Source: Prevotella sp. UBA1705
GTDB lineage: Bacteria; Bacteroidota; Bacteroidia; Bacteroidales; Bacteroidaceae
Assembly (NCBI GenBank): GCA_002317385.1
Contig: DCJH01000066.1
Span: 2,786-49,488, forward strand
Direction of reading: 5' to 3'
DNA: 46,703 bases
The position numbers and the translations under genes are program-made. The notes below the pieces were generated by a model that did no database searches, was not told the origin of the DNA, and saw only the letters and a program-made list of their open reading frames with translations. Of the stretch, positions 7,292 to 14,530 are shown in pieces; position 1 is the first letter of the stretch, and each line of letters starts with the position of its first letter.

Positions 7292-9460
7292 TTACTCTAA
7301 TCGCAGCACGCACTTCTCGCCCTTCTTGATAAAGTGGCCGGCGGGAAGGCTCTGGCTCACCACCTTGCCACGGCCATAGACGATGCACCTCACGCCTCGC
7401 TTCTCCACGAGATATACGGCGTCTCGCGCACCCATGCCGATGACATTGGGGATGTATTGGTTGCCCAGCGTGCTCTGTTTCATCAGTGCCACGCGGTTGG
7501 TCTGCTTCTTAGCTACGCCCCAGATGGCTTTCTGCGTAGCCATGTTGGGTGTGAAATTGGTGTGGGTCTTGATGCCGAGTTGCGACAGCACGTAGTCGGC
7601 CGACAACACGTTGCCCTCTTTCACGTCGGGCACGAGCACCGACGAGGAGTCGCGTGCATCGGTCACGCTCAGGCGGATATCCTGCGCCATGATACCCTCA
7701 GCAATGTGATGGAACACCACTCCGCTCATGCCGCCACCCGAAGCAGGCAGTCCCGACTTCTGGATACACACGATGCAGCTGTATCTTGGGGCGTTGGAGG
7801 GGAAGTAGCCGGCAAACGACAGCAGGTAGTTGGTACCGCCTGACTTGTAGCCCGAGGCACCCTGCGAAATCTGGGCCGTACCGGTCTTGCCGCTCACGGG
7901 GAACGATTCCGACCCGGCTTTCTTGCCCAAGCCCTCGCTCACCACCTTGCGAAGCATCTCCTGCATGAGCTTGATGGTCTTGGGCGAGGCTATCTGCTCA
8001 TGGCCTTTCACCACCTCGGGCGGAAACTCCTCCACCATCTCGCCGTTCTTGTAGGCCGCCTTCACAAATCGCGGCTGCATCATCTTGCCATTATTGGCAA
8101 TGGCATTGTAGAAGGCGAGGGTTGAGATGGGCGGTATCTGGGTCTCATATCCAATGCTCATCCAGGGCAGGGCGGTGTTGCTCCAGTTGAGCCACTCGCC
8201 GCGTTTGTTCTTCACCGGCATGCGCACCTTGCCCGAAGTGGCTCCCACGATGGGGATGTGTAGGTCGGCAGTGATACCCGAGCGGTAGACGCCACGCACG
8301 AATTTCTCCGGGTCTTTGTGGTAGTATTCGTCCACGATGCGGCTCACTCCGATGTTGGAGCTCACCTTCAGGGCCTTGGGCATGTTCATCACGCCATAGC
8401 CTCCGCGCCGCCAGTTGTGGTCTTTCATCTCGCGGCCATACATTGGCCAGATACCGCCGCCGGTGTCTACAATCTTGGTTGTGTCGCACATACCGTCTTC
8501 AAGAACGGTCATCATGGATATAGGCTTGAACACCGAACCGGGTTCCAACAGGTCGCTCACGGCGTGGTTCTTGATCTCGCGATACTCGCCATCTACACAT
8601 TTCTCCATATTTACTATGGCCTTGATGTCGCCGGTCTGCACCTCCATCACGATGGCCACACCCACGTTACCGTTGATTTCCTTCAGTTCGTCGATGACGG
8701 CGCGCTCCGCCAGGTCCTGCATGCTCACATCGATGGTAGTCAGGATGTCGGCACCAGCTATGGCGGGGGTATCCATAATGTCCAAGAACTTGTTGAGCAC
8801 CTTGCGTCGATGCTTGATGCCGGTGGTGCCCCGGAGCAGCGAGTCGTAGGAGAGTTCGAGTCCGCAACGCGGCGTGCGTCCGTCGTTCATGGCAGCATAC
8901 ATGTCGCCCACGGTGCGCCCGGCAAGCGTACCGTAGGGCCGTTCGCGCGAGTTGAGCTCGTCCCAGTGGAATCCACTCTTGAACTTCGAGAGTCGGAAGA
9001 TGGGCAGCTGTTTCACCTGCGAATAGGTGTTATAGTTGATGCGCTTGGGCCACACTGGCCAGTGGCGCTTCTTCTCACGGCGCCCCTGCTCCAGATTGGC
9101 CTTGAAGGCGGCCGCGCTCTGTTCGGGGAAGATGTCGTGCAAGCCCTTGCAGATGCTGTCCAGCTTCTCGTGCCACAGCGTGTCGCTCTTGGCATTGTAG
9201 AGTTGCTGGAAGTCCATGTATATCTTAAACTCGGGCAACGACGACGCCAACAGCTGACCGTCGCAGCTCAGGATGTTGCCTCGGGTGGGGATTACCTCCA
9301 CACTGTCTTTCTTCACGCGGTCGGCCACCTTCATCCAGTAGTCGCGTTTGGCCGTCATGATATATCCGGCCTTGACCACCACGGCCACGGCAATGAGCAT
9401 CATCAGTGCCGAGATGGCACTGTATCGGGGCATGATTTTGTTGTAATCGAATTTGCTCAT
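7292..9460 (-). CDS. ftsI: Division-specific transpeptidase (class B penicillin-binding protein) with C-terminal PASTA domain
   Basis: This membrane-anchored transpeptidase cross-links septal peptidoglycan in the divisome. In 722 residues one sees a transmembrane anchor (about 14-33), a PBP dimerisation domain (PTRGNILSCDGQLLASS at about 58-74), and the transpeptidase domain with catalytic Ser309 in EPGSVFKP (SxxK), SSN at 367-369 and KTGT at 525-528. The last 70 or so residues (IPNVIGMGARDAVYLVE onward) form a PASTA domain, usual for Bacteroidetes division PBPs. It starts 2 bases after the ftsL stop, which supports the chosen ATG. Confidence 0.95.
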   Translation of the reverse strand: MSKFDYNKIMPRYSAISALMMLIAVAVVVKAGYIMTAKRDYWMKVADRVKKDSVEVIPTRGNILSCDGQLLASSLPEFKIYMDFQQLYNAKSDTLWHEKLDSICKGLHDIFPEQSAAAFKANLEQGRREKKRHWPVWPKRINYNTYSQVKQLPIFRLSKFKSGFHWDELNSRERPYGTLAGRTVGDMYAAMNDGRTPRCGLELSYDSLLRGTTGIKHRRKVLNKFLDIMDTPAIAGADILTTIDVSMQDLAERAVIDELKEINGNVGVAIVMEVQTGDIKAIVNMEKCVDGEYREIKNHAVSDLLEPGSVFKPISMMTVLEDGMCDTTKIVDTGGGIWPMYGREMKDHNWRRGGYGVMNMPKALKVSSNIGVSRIVDEYYHKDPEKFVRGVYRSGITADLHIPIVGATSGKVRMPVKNKRGEWLNWSNTALPWMSIGYETQIPPISTLAFYNAIANNGKMMQPRFVKAAYKNGEMVEEFPPEVVKGHEQIASPKTIKLMQEMLRKVVSEGLGKKAGSESFPVSGKTGTAQISQGASGYKSGGTNYLLSFAGYFPSNAPRYSCIVCIQKSGLPASGGGMSGVVFHHIAEGIMAQDIRLSVTDARDSSSVLVPDVKEGNVLSADYVLSQLGIKTHTNFTPNMATQKAIWGVAKKQTNRVALMKQSTLGNQYIPNVIGMGARDAVYLVEKRGVRCIVYGRGKVVSQSLPAGHFIKKGEKCVLRLE

Positions 9461-9462
9461 AT

Positions 9463-10002
9463 CTATTTTTCCTCGGGCACGGTGATGATATAGGGAGGCT
9501 GACTGGCCATCTTCAGGGCACTGTCTTTATTGTTCTTCAGCATGTTGAGCACATTGCTCTCTCGACTTTTCTCGGTGAGCTGACTGTTGCTCGACAGGGC
9601 TTTGTATTTGGCATCCTGCAGTTGGTTCTGCAGTCGGTCTATCTCGATGATGTCTTGCTGGCAACTATACCGGTTGGAGATATAGAGCACCAGAAAGAAA
9701 GCGATGAGCACGAAGAGCCAGATCTGGCGTCGGATGATAGCAGTATTGAGGATATCACCACCGAGAATCTTGCGCAGCGACATTTTGCGGGCCAGTGGCA
9801 CCTCACCCTCGATGGCCTGCTCCTGGATCACCTCCTTGAGCGAGAGACCCTCAGGCTCACCCTCCTTCTCCTCCTCGACCGGCTCCTCGGTGGACGTGCT
9901 GGCCTTGGCGGCAATTTCTTTCAGTGTCTTGCGGGCCAGGTCGTCGGCCTCGGGCTTCGACGACTGGGCATCGTTGGCTATGTTGTTGGGCTCTGTTGTC
10001 AT
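9463..10002 (-). CDS. FtsL-like division protein
   Basis: A 179-residue single-pass membrane protein between rsmH and ftsI, the position of ftsL in division clusters. It has a charged Glu/Lys-rich cytoplasmic N-terminus (about 1-95), one transmembrane segment (IWLFVLIAFFLVLYISN, about 94-110) and a short periplasmic coiled-coil-like tail (IIEIDRLQNQLQDAKYKA). This architecture and place match the Bacteroidetes FtsL-like family, which recruits divisome components. FtsL proteins are poorly conserved, so the call rests on topology and context more than on sequence. The ATG overlaps the rsmH stop by four bases (ATGA). Confidence 0.8.
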   Translation of the reverse strand: MTTEPNNIANDAQSSKPEADDLARKTLKEIAAKASTSTEEPVEEEKEGEPEGLSLKEVIQEQAIEGEVPLARKMSLRKILGGDILNTAIIRRQIWLFVLIAFFLVLYISNRYSCQQDIIEIDRLQNQLQDAKYKALSSNSQLTEKSRESNVLNMLKNNKDSALKMASQPPYIITVPEEK

Positions 10003-11018
10003 TTCTTTTCTGCAATTCTTAGTTTGGCACTCCGGCTTCTGGGATTCAAGGTCTGCTCCTCCTCGGTGGGCACGATGACCTTGTTGTTGATGAGCGTATA
10101 AGGACTTTCTATGCGTCCGAAGAAGTCTTGGCTCACTTTTCCCTCGGCATTGCCGGCCTTCATCATATTCTTCACGATGCGGTCTTCGAGCGAATGATAG
10201 GTGATGATGCTCAGTCTGCCACCCGGGGCGAGCAGTTCCTGGGCTGCGGCGAGCATCTCCTTGAGGGCTGCCATCTCCTGATTCACCTCGATGCGCAGGG
10301 CCTGAAACAGTTTGGCCATGTCTTTCTTCTCGCGCTCGCGCCGGAAGAGGGGCTCCACGGCAGTCACAAAATCCTGCGTGGTGAGGATGGGTTTCTGCTT
10401 GCGGGCATTGACCAAGGTGGAGGCGATGCGCCGTGAGGTCTTCAGCTCACCATAGAGATAGAAGATGTCGGCCAGCTGGCTCTCCTCATAATTGTTCACC
10501 ACATCGGCTGCCGTCTGGCCCGCACGCTTGTTCATGCGCATGTCGAGCGGGGCATCGAAGCGGAACGAGAACCCTCGCGTCTCATCGTCGAAGTGATGGC
10601 TCGACACGCCGAGATCGCCCAACAGTCCGTCGATATGCTCCACTCCGTAGTATCTCATCCAGTTCTTCAAATAGCGGAAGTTAGAGCGAACGAAGGTGAA
10701 GTTTTGAGGTGTTAGGTGGGAGGTGTTAGGTGTTAATGGCTTGTCCGCGTCACCATTAGGCACGCTTGCACTCTTTTCATCAGTGTTCCCATTAACACCT
10801 ACCATCTCACACCTATCACCTATATTCCCCTCTGCATCGGCATCCTGGTCGAAGCTGTAGAGGTGTCCGCGATCGTTGAGCCGGGAAAGGATTTCGCGCG
10901 AGTGGCCGCCGCCACCAAAGGTGACGTCGACATAGATGCCGTCGGGCTTGATCTGAAGTCCGTCGACACTCTCTTTCAATAGCACAGGTACGTGATATGT
11001 TTCTGCTTTGGTAATCAT
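9999..11018 (-). CDS. rsmH: 16S rRNA (cytosine-1402 N4)-methyltransferase, carrying an in-frame repeat-derived insertion
   Basis: RsmH (MraW) methylates C1402 of 16S rRNA with S-adenosylmethionine. Motifs: YHVPVLLKESVDGL at the start, the SAM-binding DVTFGGGGHS (31-40), SFDQDADA (55-62), LLGDLGVSSHHFD, GFSFRFDAPLDMRMN, and the C-terminal YHSLEDRIVKN. At 339 residues it is longer than the usual 300-315. The excess is a low-complexity stretch at residues 67-105 (includes KPLTPNTSHLTPQ) between SFDQDADAEGNI and FTFVRSNFRYL, which are contiguous or nearly so in typical homologs. The DNA for this stretch is an inverted repeat (listed separately). The frame is intact. The gene overlaps ftsL by four bases. 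Confidence 0.95.
   Translation of the reverse strand: MITKAETYHVPVLLKESVDGLQIKPDGIYVDVTFGGGGHSREILSRLNDRGHLYSFDQDADAEGNIGDRCEMVGVNGNTDEKSASVPNGDADKPLTPNTSHLTPQNFTFVRSNFRYLKNWMRYYGVEHIDGLLGDLGVSSHHFDDETRGFSFRFDAPLDMRMNKRAGQTAADVVNNYEESQLADIFYLYGELKTSRRIASTLVNARKQKPILTTQDFVTAVEPLFRREREKKDMAKLFQALRIEVNQEMAALKEMLAAAQELLAPGGRLSIITYHSLEDRIVKNMMKAGNAEGKVSQDFFGRIESPYTLINNKVIVPTEEEQTLNPRSRSAKLRIAEKK
10704..10820. repeat. Inverted-repeat element inserted in frame in rsmH
   Basis: About 117 bases (39 codons) with iterated aggtgtt units on the left and their reverse complement on the right. The perfect core is aggtgttaatgg at 10728-10739 against ccattaacacct at 10789-10800, and the similarity continues imperfectly outward. 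Read on the minus strand it is open and gives a Thr/Pro/Ser-rich peptide. Its design (oligonucleotide iterations forming terminal inverted repeats about 100 bp apart) resembles the intergenic elements at 24.6 kb and 45.1 kb, though the unit sequence differs. Confidence 0.75.
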
Positions 11019-11100
11019 GTTCGTCGTTATGCTCTTACAAACTCGCCTTTCCTAAGCCCTATGGGCCATGATAGTTATCTTGATTATTGCTGTTTCCGGT

Positions 11101-11574
11101 CTATTCCTCGGTTTTGGACGACGAGGCTTCGGTCCTCATCAGTTTCTCGATGGCACTGCCAAAGTCGTCCTTATCCATCAGTGGCAGGTCGCCCCCGGGC
11201 TCGTTGGCCCATATCTCAATGGTATCGCCCATGCCCACGAAGCGCAGCGACTGGGTGATGCCCGCCGCCTGAAGGAAGTTCTTCGGGATGAGTATGCGGC
11301 CGCTTGCGTCGATGCTGAGACTGGTTACACCACTCACAAACGTGCGGTAGACCATCTGCTGCTCACGGTCCCAGCGCGACAACCTGCAACGCATTTCATC
11401 GATCAGCGCGTTCCATACGGCCTCGGGATAGATGACCAGCGTGTTCTCGAAAATGTCTTGGCGCAGCACCACCTCGCTCTCGCCGGGCGCCATGAGGGCC
11501 TTGCGAAACTGGGCGGGCAGGAACGCCCTGCCTTTCGAGTCGATTTTTGCTTCTATATTGCCTAAAAAACGCAT
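11101..11574 (-). CDS. mraZ: Transcriptional regulator MraZ
   Basis: MraZ is a DNA-binding protein of the SpoVT/AbrB-like fold that usually controls its own division and cell wall operon. The 157-residue protein carries the expected duplicated domain: IEAKIDSKGRAFLPAQFRK near the N-terminus and SLSIDASGRILIPKNFLQ in the second half. It is the first gene of the leftward cluster, 82 bases before rsmH. Three operator-like repeats and a Bacteroidetes promoter box lie just upstream, consistent with autoregulation. No Shine-Dalgarno sequence is seen. Confidence 0.94.
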   Translation of the reverse strand: MRFLGNIEAKIDSKGRAFLPAQFRKALMAPGESEVVLRQDIFENTLVIYPEAVWNALIDEMRCRLSRWDREQQMVYRTFVSGVTSLSIDASGRILIPKNFLQAAGITQSLRFVGMGDTIEIWANEPGGDLPLMDKDDFGSAIEKLMRTEASSSKTEE

Positions 11575-11602
11575 GCGTACATCTTATAAACGGATTCGTC
11601 TT

Positions 11603-11644
11603 CAAAGTTACACAAAATTCCCCACTTTCCACCACTTTGCCCCA
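11603..11644 (-). promoter_or_regulatory. mraZ operon promoter with three MraZ-type operator repeats
   Basis: Read on the minus strand, TGGGG (11644-11640), TGGTG (11634-11630) and TGGGG (11624-11620) are spaced by exactly five bases, the direct-repeat pattern known for MraZ boxes. The Bacteroidetes -7 box TAACTTTG follows at 11610-11603, which would start transcription near 11598, about 24 bases before the mraZ ATG. The boxes cover the -33 position, so bound MraZ would be expected to block the promoter. The pattern is seen directly; binding is inferred. Confidence 0.75.
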
Positions 11645-11761
11645 CTATTTTTCCATTTTAACACAATTCGCCCTCCGACAACGGCCGGAGAAGGGGTGAA
11701 AAAGCAAGAAAACACTGCCTCTCTCCCTTGCCCCCTACTCACGATAGAGAAAGAAAGGAGA

Positions 11762-11955
11762 GCCTCTCCCCCTTGCCCCTCCCCCGAAGGGAGGGGAGTA
11801 AAATGCAAGGCAGGCGAGGCTATCGCGGCTGAAAAGCGTAGGCACAGTAGGGACATGCCCCTATTTCCCATAATAGAAACCTTCCATTCCCATCGTAAAA
11901 CCAACCTCCAAGCATATCACTCCCCTCCTTCGGGGGAGGGGTAAGGGGGAGAGGC
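11762..11955. repeat. Hairpin-ended intergenic element, copy 1
   Basis: A 194-bp element bounded by GCCTCTCCCC and its inverted counterpart. Each end carries its own hairpin: CCCTCCCCCGAAGGGAGGGG at the left and the related CCCTCCTTCGGGGGAGGGG at the right. Inside the hairpins the ends differ: left continues AGTAAAATGC, right (reverse complement) AGTGATATGCTTGGAGGTTG. Both end types recur in opposite order at 22,335-22,684. A half REP-like motif GTAGGGACATGCCCC starts at 11,847. The preceding 11,645-11,761 holds further partial GC-rich hairpin fragments (11,670-11,697 and 11,718 on) and no gene. Confidence 0.75.
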
Positions 11956-11987
11956 TGTTTTCTATCTACACTCCCCCCTCATAATCT

Positions 11988-12060
11988 CTACCTAATCGTC
12001 TTGCGATTACTACCTAATCCTCATGCGATTACTACCTAATCATCTCGCGATTACTACCTT
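11988..12060. repeat. 22-bp tandem repeat array, three units plus a partial one
   Basis: Units at 11988-12009, 12010-12031 and 12032-12053 read CTACCTAATC-N5-GCGATTA, followed by a partial CTACCTT. The five middle bases vary (gtctt, ctcat, atctc by position) while both flanks are fixed. Each unit is partly palindromic (TAATC against GATTA). The same unit occurs at 22.2, 29.9 and 44.2 kb. From 12,061 to 12,260 I see no gene or clear structure. Confidence 0.8.
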
Positions 12061-12260
12061 TTCTCAAAGCCCCTATATGCCATTGCCTGGAACCTTAATA
12101 TCTATTGGCATTGCAGAGAAATACACATTACAGTTCCACCGCACCTTTTCCTCCCCCTTCACCTTACCCTCCCCTTACCCCCACAACCCCTCAACATCAC
12201 TCTCCTTAGGTAGCGGTTTCGATTCTGCTGCACCCTTCTGATTTCTCGCTCTTTTCTCCC

Positions 12261-12288
12261 GACCAGTCCGACCAGTCCGACTTGTCGG
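12261..12288. repeat. 9-bp tandem repeat (CCAGTCCGA type)
   Basis: Iterations of CCAGTCCGA (GACCAGTCCGACCAGTCCGA and a degenerate CTTGTCGG). Related arrays are at 35,461 and 43,961. Confidence 0.6.
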
Positions 12289-12357
12289 CCCCATCTGCAA
12301 TTCAAACAATTCACAAACTTTTTCTTATGAAAGAGGAGAAATTAGAAAAAGAAATAC

Positions 12358-12365
12358 TATTTTTG
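12358..12365 (+). promoter_or_regulatory. -7 promoter box for glsA
   Basis: TATTTTTG fits the Bacteroidetes TAnnTTTG -7 box and is followed by GC. It places the transcript start near 12,370 and therefore supports the ATG at 12,378 over upstream in-frame starts at 12,282 and 12,327. No clear TTTG -33 box is seen. Confidence 0.55.
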
Positions 12366-12377
12366 CATGTACTTAGT

Positions 12378-13244
12378 ATGAAGCAAACGATGAGCGAAAG
12401 CATAGAGAAGACTATCGACATTGAAAAAGTGCTGCAGAGCAAGATGGGCGATAAGGCCCGACTTGTGCCGCGCTTCGTGGTGAGCTGGCTCAAACAGCTG
12501 GTTCACGAAGACGAGGTGAACGAATTTCTCTGGAGGAGCCGCGACAAGCAAGGCACAGAGTGGCTCGAAGAGTGCGTGAAGTATCTCGATATGCACGTCA
12601 CTGTGGAGGGCAAGGAGAACCTGCCCGACAAGAACGACGGCAAGCTCTATACGTTTGTGTCCAACCATCCACTGGGCGGACAAGACGGTGTGTGCCTCGG
12701 AGCTATCATCGGCAGGCACTACGACGGCAGGTTCCGCTATCTGGTCAACGACCTCCTGATGTTTCTTCCCGGTCTCAAGCCAGTGAGCATCGGCATCAAC
12801 AAGACCGGACGCCAGGGACGAGACTTCCCCCGTATGGTGGAGTCGGGGTTCCAGAGCGACAACCACATGCTCATGTTCCCCGCCGGATTAAACTCGCGAA
12901 TGATCAACGGCATGATTCACGACCTGCCCTGGAAGAAGACTTTTGTGAGCAAGAGTGTGGAATATCAGCGCGACGTGGTGCCCATCTATTTCAGCGGGCG
13001 CAACTCCAAGCGGTTCTATTTCATCGCCAAACTCTGCAAGTTGTTCCACTCCAAGATCAACTTCGCCATGCTCTTCCTGGTCGATGAAATGTATCGGAAC
13101 GTGCACAAAAACTTCCGGGTGGTCATCGGCAAGCCCATCCCCTGGCAGACTTTCGACAAGAGCAAAACACCGATGGAATGGGCAAAATTCGTCGAAGACA
13201 AGGTTTACGAACAAGCGGGTCCTGCCGGTCTGAGGGCAGAGTGA
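12378..13244 (+). CDS. glsA: Glycine lipid O-acyltransferase (PlsC-like)
   Basis: A 288-residue acyltransferase of the 1-acyl-glycerol-3-phosphate acyltransferase (PlsC) superfamily. The motif SNHPLGGQDG (an H-x5-D variant of the catalytic HX4D) and FPAGLNSR (equivalent of the phosphate-binding FPEG block) are visible. It lies directly upstream of a GNAT-type N-acyltransferase; in Bacteroides this pair (glsA/glsB) makes glycine lipids, with GlsB N-acylating glycine and GlsA O-acylating the 3-hydroxy group. The role here is taken from that family and the gene pair. The ATG at 12,378 is chosen because a -7 box ends at 12,365; 12,390 is also possible. Confidence 0.82.
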   Translation: MKQTMSESIEKTIDIEKVLQSKMGDKARLVPRFVVSWLKQLVHEDEVNEFLWRSRDKQGTEWLEECVKYLDMHVTVEGKENLPDKNDGKLYTFVSNHPLGGQDGVCLGAIIGRHYDGRFRYLVNDLLMFLPGLKPVSIGINKTGRQGRDFPRMVESGFQSDNHMLMFPAGLNSRMINGMIHDLPWKKTFVSKSVEYQRDVVPIYFSGRNSKRFYFIAKLCKLFHSKINFAMLFLVDEMYRNVHKNFRVVIGKPIPWQTFDKSKTPMEWAKFVEDKVYEQAGPAGLRAE

Positions 13245-13262
13245 CCTTAACCAATATTGAAT

Positions 13263-14243
13263 ATGGAAGAAGATATAATCCAACCGGTTGACAAAGCGTT
13301 GCTGAAGAGCGAGCTCACCTCTGAGCGAATGCTCCGAACAACCAACAAAAGCCATAACGACATCTATGTCGTCACGGCGCAAAACTCGCCCAACGTGATG
13401 CGGGAGATAGGCCGACTACGCGAAGTGGCCTTCCGGACAGCAGGTGGCGGAACCGGAAAATCGATGGATATCGACGAGTTCGACACCATGGACGAAGGCT
13501 GTAATCAGCTGGTGGTGTGGAACCCCGAGGCCGAGGAGATCATCGGCGGATACCGTTACCTCTTCGGAGACAAGTGGCAACTCAACGCCGAGGGACAGCC
13601 CAACCTGGCCATGAGCCATATGTTCCAGTTCTCGGAGAAGTTTATGAAGGAGTACGCTCCCTACACCGTGGAGCTTGGGCGCTCGTTTGTTTCGCTCGAA
13701 TATCAGAACGTCAGGAAGAACACCAAGTCGATTTTTGCGCTCGACAACCTCTGGGACGGACTCGGTGCGCTCATTGTGCTCAATCCCAAATGCAAGTATT
13801 TCTTCGGCAAGATGACCATGTACCCCTCCTTCGCGAGTAGGGGCCGCGACATGATTCTCTATTTCCTGCGCAAGCATTTCGGCGACCACGACCAGCTCGT
13901 AGTACCGATGAATCCGCTGAAAACAGAGGTTCCCGACGAGGAACTGGCTCAGATTTTCTGCGAAGACGACTTCCGAAGCGACTACCGCATACTCAATCAC
14001 GAGATACGCAAACTGGGTTTCAACATCCCGCCGCTGGTCAATGCCTATATGAATCTGAGCCCGACGATGAAGTTTTTCGGCACTGCCATCAACTATGAGT
14101 TTGGTGAAGTGGAGGAGAGCGGCATCCTCATCGCCGTTGACGAGATATTCGAGGAGAAGCGCATCCGCCACATCAATAGCTTCGTGGAGGAGCATCCCGA
14201 AGCCCTCAAGATACCCGGGCACCCCAATACAGTGATGCTTTAA
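13263..14243 (+). CDS. glsB: Glycine N-acyltransferase for glycine lipid (commendamide-type) synthesis
   Basis: A 326-residue protein of the GNAT/OlsB-like N-acyltransferase group. A GNAT-like core is seen in MREIGRLREVAFRTAGGGTG, LVVWNPEAEEIIGGYRYLFG and the YTVELGRSFV block, as in hemolysin/ornithine-acyltransferase relatives. GlsB in Bacteroides transfers a 3-hydroxyacyl chain to glycine, giving N-acyl-3-hydroxy-glycine lipids; the adjacent glsA completes the diacylated form. It starts 18 bases after glsA, so the two are surely cotranscribed. ATG at 13,263 is preferred over a TTG six bases upstream. The stop codon lies one base before a hairpin-ended repeat. Confidence 0.82.
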   Translation: MEEDIIQPVDKALLKSELTSERMLRTTNKSHNDIYVVTAQNSPNVMREIGRLREVAFRTAGGGTGKSMDIDEFDTMDEGCNQLVVWNPEAEEIIGGYRYLFGDKWQLNAEGQPNLAMSHMFQFSEKFMKEYAPYTVELGRSFVSLEYQNVRKNTKSIFALDNLWDGLGALIVLNPKCKYFFGKMTMYPSFASRGRDMILYFLRKHFGDHDQLVVPMNPLKTEVPDEELAQIFCEDDFRSDYRILNHEIRKLGFNIPPLVNAYMNLSPTMKFFGTAINYEFGEVEESGILIAVDEIFEEKRIRHINSFVEEHPEALKIPGHPNTVML

Positions 14244-14244
14244 A

Positions 14245-14530
14245 AGCCTCCCCTGCCCCAACAGGTGCCTCTCCCTGCCCCTCCGAAGGAGAGGTGCCCA
14301 GCCCGCCCTTTAGCATCTGTATCTGAACAGATATAAAACAAGTGCCCACTTCATGCAGTTCATGAAGTGGGCACTGGCGTTTTTAGTGTTATCGAAGACA
14401 AATCAAGACCTTGTTATTCCAATGAATCAGGCCCTATCCATTCCTGTCGGCCTAGGCAAGACGTTACTTTACCCACGCCGCATAGGGTGGGCAGAGACAT
14501 CCCCTCCCTCGGAGGAGGCTTGGGGAGGCT
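14245..14530. repeat. Hairpin-ended intergenic element, variant copy between glsB and dgt
   Basis: Bounded by AGCCTCCCC (14245-14253) and its exact inverse GGGGAGGCT (14522-14530). Subterminal GC-rich hairpins: CCCCTCCGAAGGAGAGG on the left, CCCTCCCTCGGAGGAGG on the right. It fills the whole space between the convergent genes glsB and dgt; the last two bases lie within the dgt stop codon. An unrelated perfect hairpin (14341-14375) sits in the middle. Confidence 0.6.
14341..14375. terminator. Bidirectional terminator between glsB and dgt
   Basis: A perfect 15-bp stem, AGTGCCCACTTCATG against CATGAAGTGGGCACT, with a five-base loop, followed by GGCGTTTTTAG on the plus strand. It lies between two convergent genes. 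Confidence 0.75.

Noticed and set aside
10704..10820. Sequencing or assembly error in rsmH
   Set aside because: The inserted stretch keeps the frame, has an ordered inverted-repeat structure and resembles other elements in the window, so a real insertion is more likely.
11988..12060. CRISPR array
   Set aside because: The repeats are 22 bp directly in tandem with only five variable bases; there are no spacers of normal length and no cas genes.
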